Source: an uncultured Paludibacter sp. (GTDB taxonomy: Bacteria; Bacteroidota; Bacteroidia; Bacteroidales; Paludibacteraceae). Taken from it: a stretch of DNA of 64,000 nt. Under the pieces are notes generated by a model. The model was not told where the DNA came from and searched no databases. It worked only from the letters and a program-made list of their open reading frames with translations. Positions within the stretch are counted from its first letter, which is position 1; each line of letters opens with the position of its first letter. Both the position numbers and the translations under genes were made by a program. The stretch spans positions 7,175 through 71,174 of the forward strand of contig CALFXE010000062.1 in NCBI GenBank assembly GCA_937927845.1, read 5' to 3'. Positions 30,858 through 40,065 of this stretch are shown in pieces.

Positions 30858-31535
30858 TTAAGATAAATTTTCAAACACTTCCCAAATTTTATCTTCTTTT
30901 GGTACCGGTGCTGTTATTTTAATCAGTTCTTTTGAAACAGGATGAATAAATTCAACATAACGAGCATGTAGAGAAATACCTCCATTAGGGTTTGAGCGTG
31001 GGAAGCCATATTTTAAATCGCCTTTGATAGCAGAACCTATTTTGGCAAGCTGACATCTTATCTGGTGGTGACGACCGGTTTCTAATTGAACTTCAAGCAA
31101 ATGGTATTTATCGGAATGACCTAACAATCTGTATTTTAATATAGCTTTCTTTGAATTTGGTACTTCTTTGTCGTAAGCATATGATTTGTTCTGTTTTTCA
31201 TTACGCACTAAATAATGTACTAAAGTATTCTCTGTACTTTCGGGAACTTGTTTAACTATCGCCCAGTATATTTTCTTGATTTGCTGAGTCTTAAACATTT
31301 CATTTAATCGTGTTAATGACTTACTTGTGCGAGCAAACAGCACTACCCCACTCACCGGACGATCTAATCGATGAGTAACACCAAGAAATACTTCCCCCGG
31401 CTTATTATATTTTTCTTTAATATAGTTTTTTACACTTTCAGAAAGTGGTTCATCGCCCGTTTTATCGCCTTGTACAATCTCAGATGAGGATTTATTGACT
31501 GCAATTATATGGTTATCTTCGTAAATTATTTCCAT
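30858..31535 (-). CDS. RluA-family pseudouridine synthase
   Basis: A 225-residue RluA-type enzyme with the catalytic motif HRLDRPVSGVVLFART (Asp in RLD) and the flanking YEDNHIIAVNKSSSEIVQ and GRHHQIRCQLAKIGSAIKGD motifs. It would isomerise specific uridines in ribosomal or transfer RNA. It lacks an S4 domain, like RluA and TruC types; the target cannot be assigned. It is encoded convergently with dinB and 30 bp downstream of the rRNA methyltransferase gene, suggesting an RNA-modification pair. Confidence 0.93.
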   Translation of the reverse strand: MEIIYEDNHIIAVNKSSSEIVQGDKTGDEPLSESVKNYIKEKYNKPGEVFLGVTHRLDRPVSGVVLFARTSKSLTRLNEMFKTQQIKKIYWAIVKQVPESTENTLVHYLVRNEKQNKSYAYDKEVPNSKKAILKYRLLGHSDKYHLLEVQLETGRHHQIRCQLAKIGSAIKGDLKYGFPRSNPNGGISLHARYVEFIHPVSKELIKITAPVPKEDKIWEVFENLS

Positions 31536-31565
31536 AAAGCAAAATGACTATTACAAAATATTTAC

Positions 31566-32330
31566 TTATATACTTCTTTGTCTGACTACTTCATACAACA
31601 TAACACCTGTTGCCACTGAAACATTCAGGGAGTCGATAGTTCCAAGTATAGGTATTTTCACTAAATTTTCACAAATTCTTAAATGAGCAGGGTTAATGCC
31701 TTCATCCTCAGAACCCATTATAATAGCAATCGGATTGTTATATTCAACTTGCGTATAAAATTTTTCTGCTTTTTCTGTTGCAGCAATAAGTTTTATACCT
31801 GAAGCTGTTAAAAATTTTAATGCGTTTACAATATTATCTTCTCTGCAAACAGGTATTTTCATTAAAGCTCCGGCAGATGTTTTTACAGCATCGGCATTTA
31901 AAGCAGCACCACCTTTTGCAGGAACTACAATAGCATCAACTCCGGCGCATTCGCACGAGCGTGCTATTGCACCAAAATTACGCACATCAGTAATATTATC
32001 GAGCACTACAATAAACGGATTACGACCTTCTTCGTAAATACCAGGGATAATATCTTCAATTTTCTGATAAGACACAGGCGATATAAAAGCAATCACTCCC
32101 TGATGATTTTTCATAGTTATCCTGTTCAATTTTTCTAAAGGAACTTTTTGAACAGGAACATTAATCTCTTCAAGTATAGAATAAAGTTCACGAGCCAAAT
32201 CACCACCCATATCTCTACGGATAAGGATTTTATCTATTTCTTTACCTGCCTGAATTGCTTCTATTACGGCACGAATGCCAAAAATCATGTCTTTTTCGGG
32301 GCGTGGTTTGTTTTTGTAATGTGGAATCAT
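31566..32330 (-). CDS. rlmB: SpoU-family rRNA (guanosine-2'-O) methyltransferase
   Basis: A 254-residue SPOUT enzyme. The N-terminal substrate-binding domain starts FGIRAVIEAIQAGKEIDKI. The catalytic knotted domain has the three SpoU motifs: DNITDVRNFGAIARSCECAGVDAIV, the IAIIMGSEDEGI box and VKIPILGTIDSLNVSVATGVMLYE. Pattern and length match RlmB, which methylates the 23S rRNA peptidyl-transferase loop, though TrmH-like paralogues can look similar. It is upstream of the pseudouridine synthase on the same strand. Confidence 0.88.
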   Translation of the reverse strand: MIPHYKNKPRPEKDMIFGIRAVIEAIQAGKEIDKILIRRDMGGDLARELYSILEEINVPVQKVPLEKLNRITMKNHQGVIAFISPVSYQKIEDIIPGIYEEGRNPFIVVLDNITDVRNFGAIARSCECAGVDAIVVPAKGGAALNADAVKTSAGALMKIPVCREDNIVNALKFLTASGIKLIAATEKAEKFYTQVEYNNPIAIIMGSEDEGINPAHLRICENLVKIPILGTIDSLNVSVATGVMLYEVVRQRSI

Positions 32331-32561
32331 ATCTGTCTGATATTGCTTTTGTTGAATATTTGTTTTTAATCGTGCAAAGATACTACAAATTAAATCCTAA
32401 TGATATGTTTTTTAACTCCATTTTGAGATTTTACAAAACATGAAGCAACAAACGCTTTATCAGCATTATTAATTGTTGATATTCAGTTAAATCAAATTGA
32501 AATTTAATTGTGCAACAATTACCCTTTAAGTTAAATAAAGTTAAACTTAGAGCAATTCAAG

Positions 32562-32601
32562 TTACATATTACACTATGTAAGTATAATTAGTATAATTTT
32601 G
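32562..32601 (+). promoter_or_regulatory. TetR-type operator and promoter
   Basis: A perfect dyad TTACATA-N6-TATGTAA spans 32562-32581, followed after 12 bp by a TAATTTTG -7 box (32594-32601) ahead of the TetR gene. The dyad would overlap the -33 region, giving autorepression. The rest of the 309-bp gap (32331-32561) shows nothing distinctive. Confidence 0.6.
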
Positions 32602-32639
32602 TACTGTGTTTATTTCATAAAATAATTAATCAAGCAATT

Positions 32640-33230
32640 ATGAGTACAGATAACCGTAAAAAGACCTACATAGACAAAGCGATTAACGTATTTAAGCAAG
32701 AAGGTTTAAGGCTTTCCTTAGAGGAAGTTGCCGGCAAAATGGGCATTACAAAAAAAACTTTATATAACAATTTCACTTCAAAAGAAGAGTTAGTGAAAGC
32801 ATGTATTTTGTCCATTTCATCGGATATGCAGGAAGCAATGAGCGGATTGGATGACCCTGCCCATTCTGCAATCGAAAATCTACGAACCGGATTTGTGAAG
32901 TTAAACCATTTTTTCTATGCGCTAAGTCCCATATTTTTCTATGACATTATGCGTATGAGTCCAAACGAAGCAACAGCAGAGCATCTTGTCGGATCAGGAC
33001 TGTTTCAGGCTAAAATGGAAGCAAATCTACGTAAGGGGATAAGTGAAGGTATTTATATGCATAGTATTAATGTAGAGTATCTTAGCAGTTATATTTCCTA
33101 CTCGGTTTTCGGGTTCTACATAAACAGCATCATCAAGCGAAACCCATATTTGCCAAAATCCCACTTCGAAGATGCAGTTGAATATCACCTTAGAGCTATC
33201 GTGTCGGAACGAGGAAGAGAATTGCTTTAA
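32640..33230 (+). CDS. TetR/AcrR-family regulator
   Basis: A 196-residue protein with an N-terminal TetR helix-turn-helix (IDKAINVFKQEGLRLSLEEVAGKMGITKKTLYNNFTSKEELV) and a helical ligand-binding domain of no specific family. It lies directly before the TolC-adaptor-RND pump genes on the same strand and is the likely local repressor of that operon. A TTACATA-N6-TATGTAA dyad just upstream is a plausible site for autoregulation. The inducing drug is unknown. Confidence 0.92.
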   Translation: MSTDNRKKTYIDKAINVFKQEGLRLSLEEVAGKMGITKKTLYNNFTSKEELVKACILSISSDMQEAMSGLDDPAHSAIENLRTGFVKLNHFFYALSPIFFYDIMRMSPNEATAEHLVGSGLFQAKMEANLRKGISEGIYMHSINVEYLSSYISYSVFGFYINSIIKRNPYLPKSHFEDAVEYHLRAIVSERGRELL

Positions 33231-33380
33231 ATAAAATTTACAAATATGGAACGATCATGAGGATAAATTGATAGCCAAACGACAGTAAATTAGATTATTA
33301 TATTTTTTAGTATAAACCGCTGATGTTCCGATTCTTGATTGACATATTGGCACATTAGCATATTAGCACATTATTTACGT

Positions 33381-34766
33381 ATGAAACCACTTGTAATTAA
33401 AACGGTTAACATAGCGTGCATAATTTTTATCAGTACGCTTAGTGCATTATCTCAAACAGCTTATACATTGCAGCAGTGCCTCGAATACGCCGTTGAAAAT
33501 AACCGGAATCTGAAAAAGGCTCATTATGACCAAGAAAAAGCAACTTTTGCCCGCCAGGAGGTATTGGGCACTTTGCTGCCTCAAATCAGCGGATCGGCAA
33601 GTTTGAACGACAACCTGAAAAGGAGTAAGTTTATAATGCCTAACTTCATTAACAGTATGTTACCACCTGCAGCACAAGATCCTAATGCCGAAAAATACAT
33701 GACCATCGAGATGGGAATGACTTTCAATGCGAATGTAGGAGTATCACTCAATCAGCAAATATTAAACTTCTCACTTTTTAATACGTTGGAAATTGCAAAA
33801 ACGGCTGAGAAAATGGCTGCTTTGGGTGTGGAGTCGAACGAAGAAGATATTATTTATCAGACAGCTAACCTGTTTTATGCCATTCAGTCCACCGAATATG
33901 CAGTCGTACAAATGGAAAAAAGTATCGAATTAGTGAGTAAAATGTTGAGTACAATGGAGGTAAACTACAAAAATGGTTTGGTAAAAAAAATTGATGTTGA
34001 CCGATTAAAAGTGAATTTAGTAAACCTGACCACTCAAAAAGGCTCTATCAAAAATGCTGCGGATGTACAGAAAAACCTACTAAAACTGCAAATGGGATTC
34101 GATGTAAACAACCCGATTGATATTCAAGAGGTTAATCTCGCACTTTTCGAAGAAAAGGCGACAATCAATGCCAATATGTCATTTTTCATAGAAAATCAAA
34201 CGCCTTACCGACTGCTTATGAAAAAAATGGATATGGTGAAACTACAACGAAAATCTGCCGTGTACGAAAATCTTCCTACGCTCGCGCTGATACTCAATTA
34301 TCAGTACAATGGAGTGAGCGACGAGTTTTTTAGAGGAGAAACCAACTATTGGTATCCAACGTCTGTTGTCGGACTGAATTTACGAGTTCCGATATTTAGC
34401 GGACTTTCGCGCAAAGCGAAAATTCATCAAAACAGCATAGAAGTTCAAAAAACAGAGGAAGATGCCAAAATACTTGAACAGTCGTTGAGCGTAGCATATC
34501 TAAATGCCCGGACAAAGCTCAATGATGCTCACAACACGATTGCACTACAACGTGACAATCAGAAGTTAGCGGAAGATGTATTTAACGTTGCCGAAAATAA
34601 CTTCGTGTTAGGGTTGTCTTCCATGTCCGATATTCTCAACGTGAGCCAGTCGCTTGTGCAGGCACAGTTGAGCTACGCCAACGCGCTGAATGATTACATG
34701 AAAGCATTCATTGATTTGAAAAAAGCTAACGGAGACATCCACAGTTTAACAAACGAAAATAATTAG
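33381..34766 (+). CDS. TolC-like outer-membrane channel of RND pump
   Basis: A protein of about 461 residues starting at the ATG at 33381. A longer frame from 33339 reads through short-word repeats before this start. It has a signal peptide (MKPLVIKTVNIACIIFISTLSALS, mature end near QTAYTLQQCLEY) and the two-half helical architecture of TolC. It would form the exit duct of the RND pump encoded by the next two genes, with only 15 bp to the adaptor gene. It is distinct from the MacB-associated TolC at 999-2303. Confidence 0.92.
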   Translation: MKPLVIKTVNIACIIFISTLSALSQTAYTLQQCLEYAVENNRNLKKAHYDQEKATFARQEVLGTLLPQISGSASLNDNLKRSKFIMPNFINSMLPPAAQDPNAEKYMTIEMGMTFNANVGVSLNQQILNFSLFNTLEIAKTAEKMAALGVESNEEDIIYQTANLFYAIQSTEYAVVQMEKSIELVSKMLSTMEVNYKNGLVKKIDVDRLKVNLVNLTTQKGSIKNAADVQKNLLKLQMGFDVNNPIDIQEVNLALFEEKATINANMSFFIENQTPYRLLMKKMDMVKLQRKSAVYENLPTLALILNYQYNGVSDEFFRGETNYWYPTSVVGLNLRVPIFSGLSRKAKIHQNSIEVQKTEEDAKILEQSLSVAYLNARTKLNDAHNTIALQRDNQKLAEDVFNVAENNFVLGLSSMSDILNVSQSLVQAQLSYANALNDYMKAFIDLKKANGDIHSLTNENN

Positions 34767-34781
34767 AAAAAATAAGGTCGT

Positions 34782-35834
34782 ATGAAAAAAATAATTTATA
34801 TCCTTTCAATATGCGCAGTAGTCGCAACTATTGTGGTTGTTTTAGTGATGAATAAAAAAACAACCAAAGAAAAAACACAAATGGTAGCCGATGTTTCATC
34901 TGCCGTTGCCGTAAAAATTATTACTGTAAAAGACAGTACTTATGTAGTTGGTTTTTCATCAAGTGGCGTACTTCAAGCATTGCGCGAACTACCTTTTGTC
35001 TCTGATGTGTCGGGGCGCATTGTAAATATTTATGTTGACGAAGGTAGTGTTGTCAACAAAGGAACACTACTGATTCAACTTGACAGCGAAATGCTTAGTG
35101 CTGATGTTGCCTCGGCAGAAGCTGCTTTTGAAGGATTGAAAAAGGATTACGAACGCTATAAAAACTCGAACGCACAAGGTGGCGTTACCGACCAGCAGTT
35201 GGATAATTTACACACACAAATGGTGGCATCAGAAAGTCGTTATGTTACCAGCAAGCGTCATCTTGCCGATGCTTCAATAAAAGCACCTATCGCCGGAACC
35301 ATAAATAAACGGTATGTGGAGGTAGGCAGCTATCTGAATCCCGGCTCCAAATTATTCGATATTATAGACAATTCGCAACTGAAAGTAATGTGTTTTGTTA
35401 CTGAAAAGCAAATTTTGGACATATGGAAAGGTCAAATGGTCAGGCTTGTGAGTGAGACATTTCCTGGTGAAACCTTTGCTGGCAAAATCGTTTTTATAGG
35501 CGACAAGGCTGAACGCTCTCTAAACTTCCCTGTAGAAATAACCATTACAGACGGAAAAAAAGAATTAAAATCAGGGATGTTTATATCAGTTAATTTCAAT
35601 TCAGATACTCAAAAAAATGGAATTATCATCCCTCGTAATGCTATCAGTGGAAGTGTGGAGGCAGCAAGCGTATTTGTTATAAAAAGCGGAACTGCAAAAA
35701 AGCAGAGCATTGTTGTAGGAAACATGGTAGATGAACAAATCGAAGTGTTGCAAGGATTGCAGTGTGGCGATAGCGTGGTAGTAGGTGGTTTAATAAATAT
35801 CACAGAAGGCTCTAAAGTTAAAAGTGTTCAATAA
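34782..35834 (+). CDS. RND efflux periplasmic adaptor
   Basis: A 350-residue membrane-fusion protein. An N-terminal anchor (KKIIYILSICAVVATIVVVLV) is followed by the lipoyl half-motifs (LPFVSDVSGRIVNIYVDEGSVV and IKAPIAGTINKRYVEVGSYL). A short helical hairpin and the barrel and membrane-proximal beta domains complete it, ending SVVVGGLINITEGSKV. It would connect the RND pump to its TolC. It sits between channel and pump genes. Confidence 0.93.
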   Translation: MKKIIYILSICAVVATIVVVLVMNKKTTKEKTQMVADVSSAVAVKIITVKDSTYVVGFSSSGVLQALRELPFVSDVSGRIVNIYVDEGSVVNKGTLLIQLDSEMLSADVASAEAAFEGLKKDYERYKNSNAQGGVTDQQLDNLHTQMVASESRYVTSKRHLADASIKAPIAGTINKRYVEVGSYLNPGSKLFDIIDNSQLKVMCFVTEKQILDIWKGQMVRLVSETFPGETFAGKIVFIGDKAERSLNFPVEITITDGKKELKSGMFISVNFNSDTQKNGIIIPRNAISGSVEAASVFVIKSGTAKKQSIVVGNMVDEQIEVLQGLQCGDSVVVGGLINITEGSKVKSVQ

Positions 35835-35859
35835 AGTTGGATAATAAATAAGTAAGAGT

Positions 35860-38800
35860 ATGAAAATTTCAGAATTATCAATCAAACGCCCAATATATGT
35901 CATAGTAATGTTTTTACTGTTGATTGTTTTGGGATACCTGAGTTATATAAGTTTAAGTGCCGAACTTATGCCTAAATTTACTCCGCCGGTACTTAATGTA
36001 CAAATTATTTATCCGGGTGCTTCACCCAGCGAAGTGGAGAACTCGCTTACCCGAAAGGCAGAAGATGCTCTTTCGAGTATGGAGGGGATTGACCAGTTAC
36101 AGTCGTTTTCATTTGAAGGTATGTCAATGCTTATTGTCTCGTTCAATTACGGAACAGATATCAACAAAGCCGTAACAGATGCGCAAAACTTGTTAGATGC
36201 AAAACGTGCAGAATTACCACGAGACATACTTTCGCCTACTATCTCTAAAATATCAGTTGATGAGAAACCAATTCTGATACTCTCGGCTACTTCAAATATG
36301 GAGCCCACAGGATTTTACGATTTGGTTGATAAGCGTGTAGTGCCGGAACTTTCGCGAGTTCAGGGTGTAGCTAAAATCACTCTTGTTGGTGGCATGCAAC
36401 GTGAGATTCAGGTTAATCTCAAACAAGACAAACTGAAGGCATTGGGATTAACTCCTCTGATAGTGCAAGGTGCTATCCGTGCTGCTAACCTCGATTTTCC
36501 GACCGGATATTTGCATAGTGACGAATCGCAAACCGCTATTCGACTTTCAGGTAAATTAGATAATGTTGCTGAACTGCGTAATTTAGTGGTCAGTACCACG
36601 CAAACCGGAGCTCAGATACGTCTCAGCGATATTGCCGATGTGTCGGATGCAGTAAAAGACCCGGTGAAACTTGGACGAGTAAATGGGGAAGACGCTATTC
36701 TTATTAATCTCCAGAAACAATCGGATGCAAATGCCATAAAAGTAAGCAATCAGGTGATGAAGGCCATTACTCAACTGCAAGAAACTTACAATGCTGAAGG
36801 TTTACAAATCGGCGTTGCTCAAAACACAACCACCTTTACGCACCAATCCATTAATTCGGTTATCACCGATTTACTGCTTGCAATTTTATTGGTTTCAGTG
36901 GTAATTCTGCTTTTTCTGAACAGCTTTCGCAATGCCCTTATCGTGATGGTGGTTGTTCCGGTATCACTCGTGGCAACTTTTATCGGAATGAAGATGTTCA
37001 ATTTCACACTCAACTTGATGTCGTTATTAGCCCTGTCATTAGTTATAGGGGTACTCGTAGACGATGCCATCGTGGTTATCGAAAATGTGTATCGCCATAT
37101 CGAAATGAGAAAAAACCGTGTGAAAGCAACATTCGATGCTTTGAACGAAATAGGATTCACGGTAATAGCAGTTACAGTTGCAATAGTGATGGTGTTTTTG
37201 CCCGTAATCTTCACAAATACACTTGTATCTGATATTTTACGCCAGTTTTGCGGCGTTATTGTCATTTCCATTTTATTTAGTTTGTTGGCTGCACTTACCT
37301 TAGTGCCACTTCTAACTTCAAGGTTTGGAAATATACAGGAAATTAAAACTAACAATATTTTTGGAAAATTTCTCAAGGGTTTCGAAAAGGTTATTTCAGA
37401 TTTTAGCAATTGGGTTTCTGAAATTCTGAAATGGAGTTTAGGACACAAACGCTGGGTTGGAATGGTGGTGCTTATCATAACCGTAGCCGTAATGTCGCTG
37501 TTCCCGCTTGGGTTTATCAACTTTGAATTTCAGCCTTACATTGACCGTGGAGAATTTATGGTACAGCTGGAGATGCCAAAAGACATTTCGATGGAAAAGT
37601 CTAACGCTTTAGTTCGTCGTGCCGAAAATTGGTTTATGGGTCGCCCCGAAGTGGAAAATGTTGTTACTATGTTAGGGCTCACCAGCGACAATACGCAAAG
37701 CACAAAAGGAACACCTTATTTAGCTGAATTGGACGTAAAACTGAAAAAACAGAAAGAGGACACCGAAACTTACATTACCCGTATCCGCAAACCACTATCG
37801 GATTTTTTGGTGGATGCTAAGGTGAATGTTTTTAGTGTAAGCTTAACCGGGACAGCGTCAAAGGCTGCGGTTGAATATATCATAACATGCAACAATACCG
37901 ATTCAGTTATGATGTTTGCCGGACAAGCGTTGGACATATTGGGTTCTATTCCGGGCGTGATGCAACAGGAACTTTCAGTTGAAAATGCCACTCCCGAAAT
38001 TACTGTTACCGTAAACCGCGATAAAATGTCAGAACTCGGACTTTCGCTCGACAATGTGGGGATGGTTATGCAAATGAATTTTCAGGGAAATAACCAATTG
38101 AAATATACAGAAGGAAATTATGAGTATGATATTAATATTCGCGCTGACAAAGCTTATCGCAAACAATCCGAAAATGTAACGAACCTTGCGTTTGTCAATA
38201 GTCGTGGCGAAAGTGTAAAGCTGTCGCAATTTGCCAACATTAGCCTGGGAACAGGTCCAAACCGTCTGGAACGATTCGACCGGAACAGCTCTGTAACATT
38301 ACGTTCGCAAGCTTTTGGCGTTCCTGCCGGTGCCATTGCAAAAGAGTTTATGGCAAAAGTGGATAAATTGCATAAGCCTGCCGGATTGAGTATACAAGCT
38401 ACCGGTGATATGAAAAAGATGAGTGATTCGATGAGCGTGCTCACTACTGCCCTACTTTTATCACTGATGTTGATTTACTTCTCGATGGTTGTGTTGTACA
38501 ACAACTGGACAGATCCATTCGTTGTGATGTTTTCCATCCCGTTCTCTATCGTTGGTGCAATTCTGGCTTTGGCACTAACAAATACCGCAATGAGTATTTA
38601 TGCCATGCTGGGATTGGTTATGCTCGTTGGATTAGTAGCTAAAAACGCAATTTTGCTGGTTGACTTTGCCAATGACGCTCGACGCGAAGGTAAAAACATT
38701 GACGAAGCATTGATTCAATCGGTAAAAATCCGTACCCGTCCCATTTTGATGACTGCCCTGTCAACCGTTATCGGGATGTTGCCTGTTGCCCTATCAACCG

Positions 38801-38973
38801 GTTCGGGAGCCGAATTACGCAATGGAATGGCATGGGTGATAATAGGCGGGATGACCATGTCCACACTTTTAACCTTAGTAGTAGTGCCTGTGGTGTACAA
38901 AATTATGCATCCGGAGAGGAAGAACAAAAAAGAAAAAGTTGATATTGATAAGTTGATGTATGCTGAAAAGTGA
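35860..38973 (+). CDS. RND multidrug efflux pump (HAE1 family)
   Basis: A 1037-residue, 12-helix inner-membrane proton/drug antiporter. It has helix 1 preceded by SIKRPIYVIVMFLLLI, the large periplasmic porter loops, and the TM4 motif GVLVDDAIVVIENV with the proton-relay Asp pair. KNAILLVDFAN in the TM10 region and RTRPILMTALSTVIGMLPVA in the second half are also present. Length and motifs are normal for AcrB/MexB-type HAE1 pumps. It is the last gene of the TetR-TolC-adaptor-pump set. The substrates are likely hydrophobic toxic compounds; no more can be said. Confidence 0.95.
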   Translation: MKISELSIKRPIYVIVMFLLLIVLGYLSYISLSAELMPKFTPPVLNVQIIYPGASPSEVENSLTRKAEDALSSMEGIDQLQSFSFEGMSMLIVSFNYGTDINKAVTDAQNLLDAKRAELPRDILSPTISKISVDEKPILILSATSNMEPTGFYDLVDKRVVPELSRVQGVAKITLVGGMQREIQVNLKQDKLKALGLTPLIVQGAIRAANLDFPTGYLHSDESQTAIRLSGKLDNVAELRNLVVSTTQTGAQIRLSDIADVSDAVKDPVKLGRVNGEDAILINLQKQSDANAIKVSNQVMKAITQLQETYNAEGLQIGVAQNTTTFTHQSINSVITDLLLAILLVSVVILLFLNSFRNALIVMVVVPVSLVATFIGMKMFNFTLNLMSLLALSLVIGVLVDDAIVVIENVYRHIEMRKNRVKATFDALNEIGFTVIAVTVAIVMVFLPVIFTNTLVSDILRQFCGVIVISILFSLLAALTLVPLLTSRFGNIQEIKTNNIFGKFLKGFEKVISDFSNWVSEILKWSLGHKRWVGMVVLIITVAVMSLFPLGFINFEFQPYIDRGEFMVQLEMPKDISMEKSNALVRRAENWFMGRPEVENVVTMLGLTSDNTQSTKGTPYLAELDVKLKKQKEDTETYITRIRKPLSDFLVDAKVNVFSVSLTGTASKAAVEYIITCNNTDSVMMFAGQALDILGSIPGVMQQELSVENATPEITVTVNRDKMSELGLSLDNVGMVMQMNFQGNNQLKYTEGNYEYDINIRADKAYRKQSENVTNLAFVNSRGESVKLSQFANISLGTGPNRLERFDRNSSVTLRSQAFGVPAGAIAKEFMAKVDKLHKPAGLSIQATGDMKKMSDSMSVLTTALLLSLMLIYFSMVVLYNNWTDPFVVMFSIPFSIVGAILALALTNTAMSIYAMLGLVMLVGLVAKNAILLVDFANDARREGKNIDEALIQSVKIRTRPILMTALSTVIGMLPVALSTGSGAELRNGMAWVIIGGMTMSTLLTLVVVPVVYKIMHPERKNKKEKVDIDKLMYAEK

Positions 38974-39066
38974 TTAGGTAATATTATTTAATGATAATAA
39001 CTCTACATTTCATACTTCAATAAGAAATTTAATGTAATTTTGTTGCTTTTTATAAAATGATACTTT

Positions 39067-39939
39067 ATGTATAAAGGCGAAATTGCTGCTTTTGCAGTTG
39101 CTATATGTTGGACTTTAAGTGCATTATTTTTTGAAAAGGCAGGTAGAAAAATAGGCTCTATTTCTGTAAACTTCATAAGAATAGTGCTGACATTCATCCT
39201 GTTAGGTTTTACTCTACTATTTACTGGAAACAACTTCATTCCTTTCGATGCCTCAGGTTACCAATGGTTTTGGCTTGGTTTATCGGGTGTTGTCGGGCTT
39301 TTTCTCGGCGATATGTTTTTATTTAGATCGTATTTATTGATAGGCTCGAGAACGGCAGCTTTGATTATGAGCTTGGTACCGGTCATCACAACTATTATTG
39401 GATGGTTCTTTCTGAAGGAAGTATTGGCTCTAAAAAGTATAATTGCAATAATTATCAGTTTCTCAGGCATTGTAATCGTAATAGTAGACAAAAAATTAAA
39501 ATTTAGGATGCCGTTAAAAGGATTAATGTTTGCATTTTTAGGAGCGACCGGACAAGCTTTAGGTTTAATATTAAGCAAAAAAGGCATAGGAAGCTACGAC
39601 CCACTTGCAGCAACACAGATAAGGATAATATTCGCTTTGATTTTCTTTGTTATAATGCTGACATTCAGCAAACAATGGCATAATGTACATAAGGCGGTAA
39701 AAGACATAAATGGTCTAAAATCAGTAATAATAGGTTCATTTTTCGGAGCGTTTATCGGCATTACTCTTTCTCTTTATGCTGTTCAGCAAACAAAAACCGG
39801 TATAGCTTCAACTTTCATGTCCTTAGTTCCTGTACTGATAATAGCACCTTCTGCCATTATGTTTAAAGAGAAAATTAAGCCTCATCAGGTTATTGGAGCA
39901 ATTATCAGTATTATAGGTGTTAGTATATTTTTCTGGTGA
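39067..39939 (+). CDS. EamA-family (DMT) transporter
   Basis: A 290-residue protein with ten predicted membrane helices in two EamA repeats. Repeat 1 begins KGEIAAFAVAICWTLSALFF; repeat 2 begins KGLMFAFLGATGQALGLIL. The second repeat ends VPVLIIAPSAIMFKEKIKPHQVIGAIISIIGV, the usual repeat end of this family. Members export metabolites or amino acids. The substrate here is unknown. It stands alone between the RND operon and a TonB-dependent receptor. Confidence 0.9.
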   Translation: MYKGEIAAFAVAICWTLSALFFEKAGRKIGSISVNFIRIVLTFILLGFTLLFTGNNFIPFDASGYQWFWLGLSGVVGLFLGDMFLFRSYLLIGSRTAALIMSLVPVITTIIGWFFLKEVLALKSIIAIIISFSGIVIVIVDKKLKFRMPLKGLMFAFLGATGQALGLILSKKGIGSYDPLAATQIRIIFALIFFVIMLTFSKQWHNVHKAVKDINGLKSVIIGSFFGAFIGITLSLYAVQQTKTGIASTFMSLVPVLIIAPSAIMFKEKIKPHQVIGAIISIIGVSIFFW

Positions 39940-40065
39940 ATGATAATAATTCAGCTTATAAATCGTTTGCTAATGAGGAGACAAAGTGAGGTGAAACTTC
40001 ATTTTTTTTGTTAAATTTGCACACTAATTTTTTAAGGAAACCTCTCAAGAGTCAAGTTATAGTAA

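Noticed and set aside
39258..39587. Minus-strand open frame opposite the EamA gene
   Set aside because: Antisense reading of a clear ten-helix transporter gene; no independent start context or conserved pattern.
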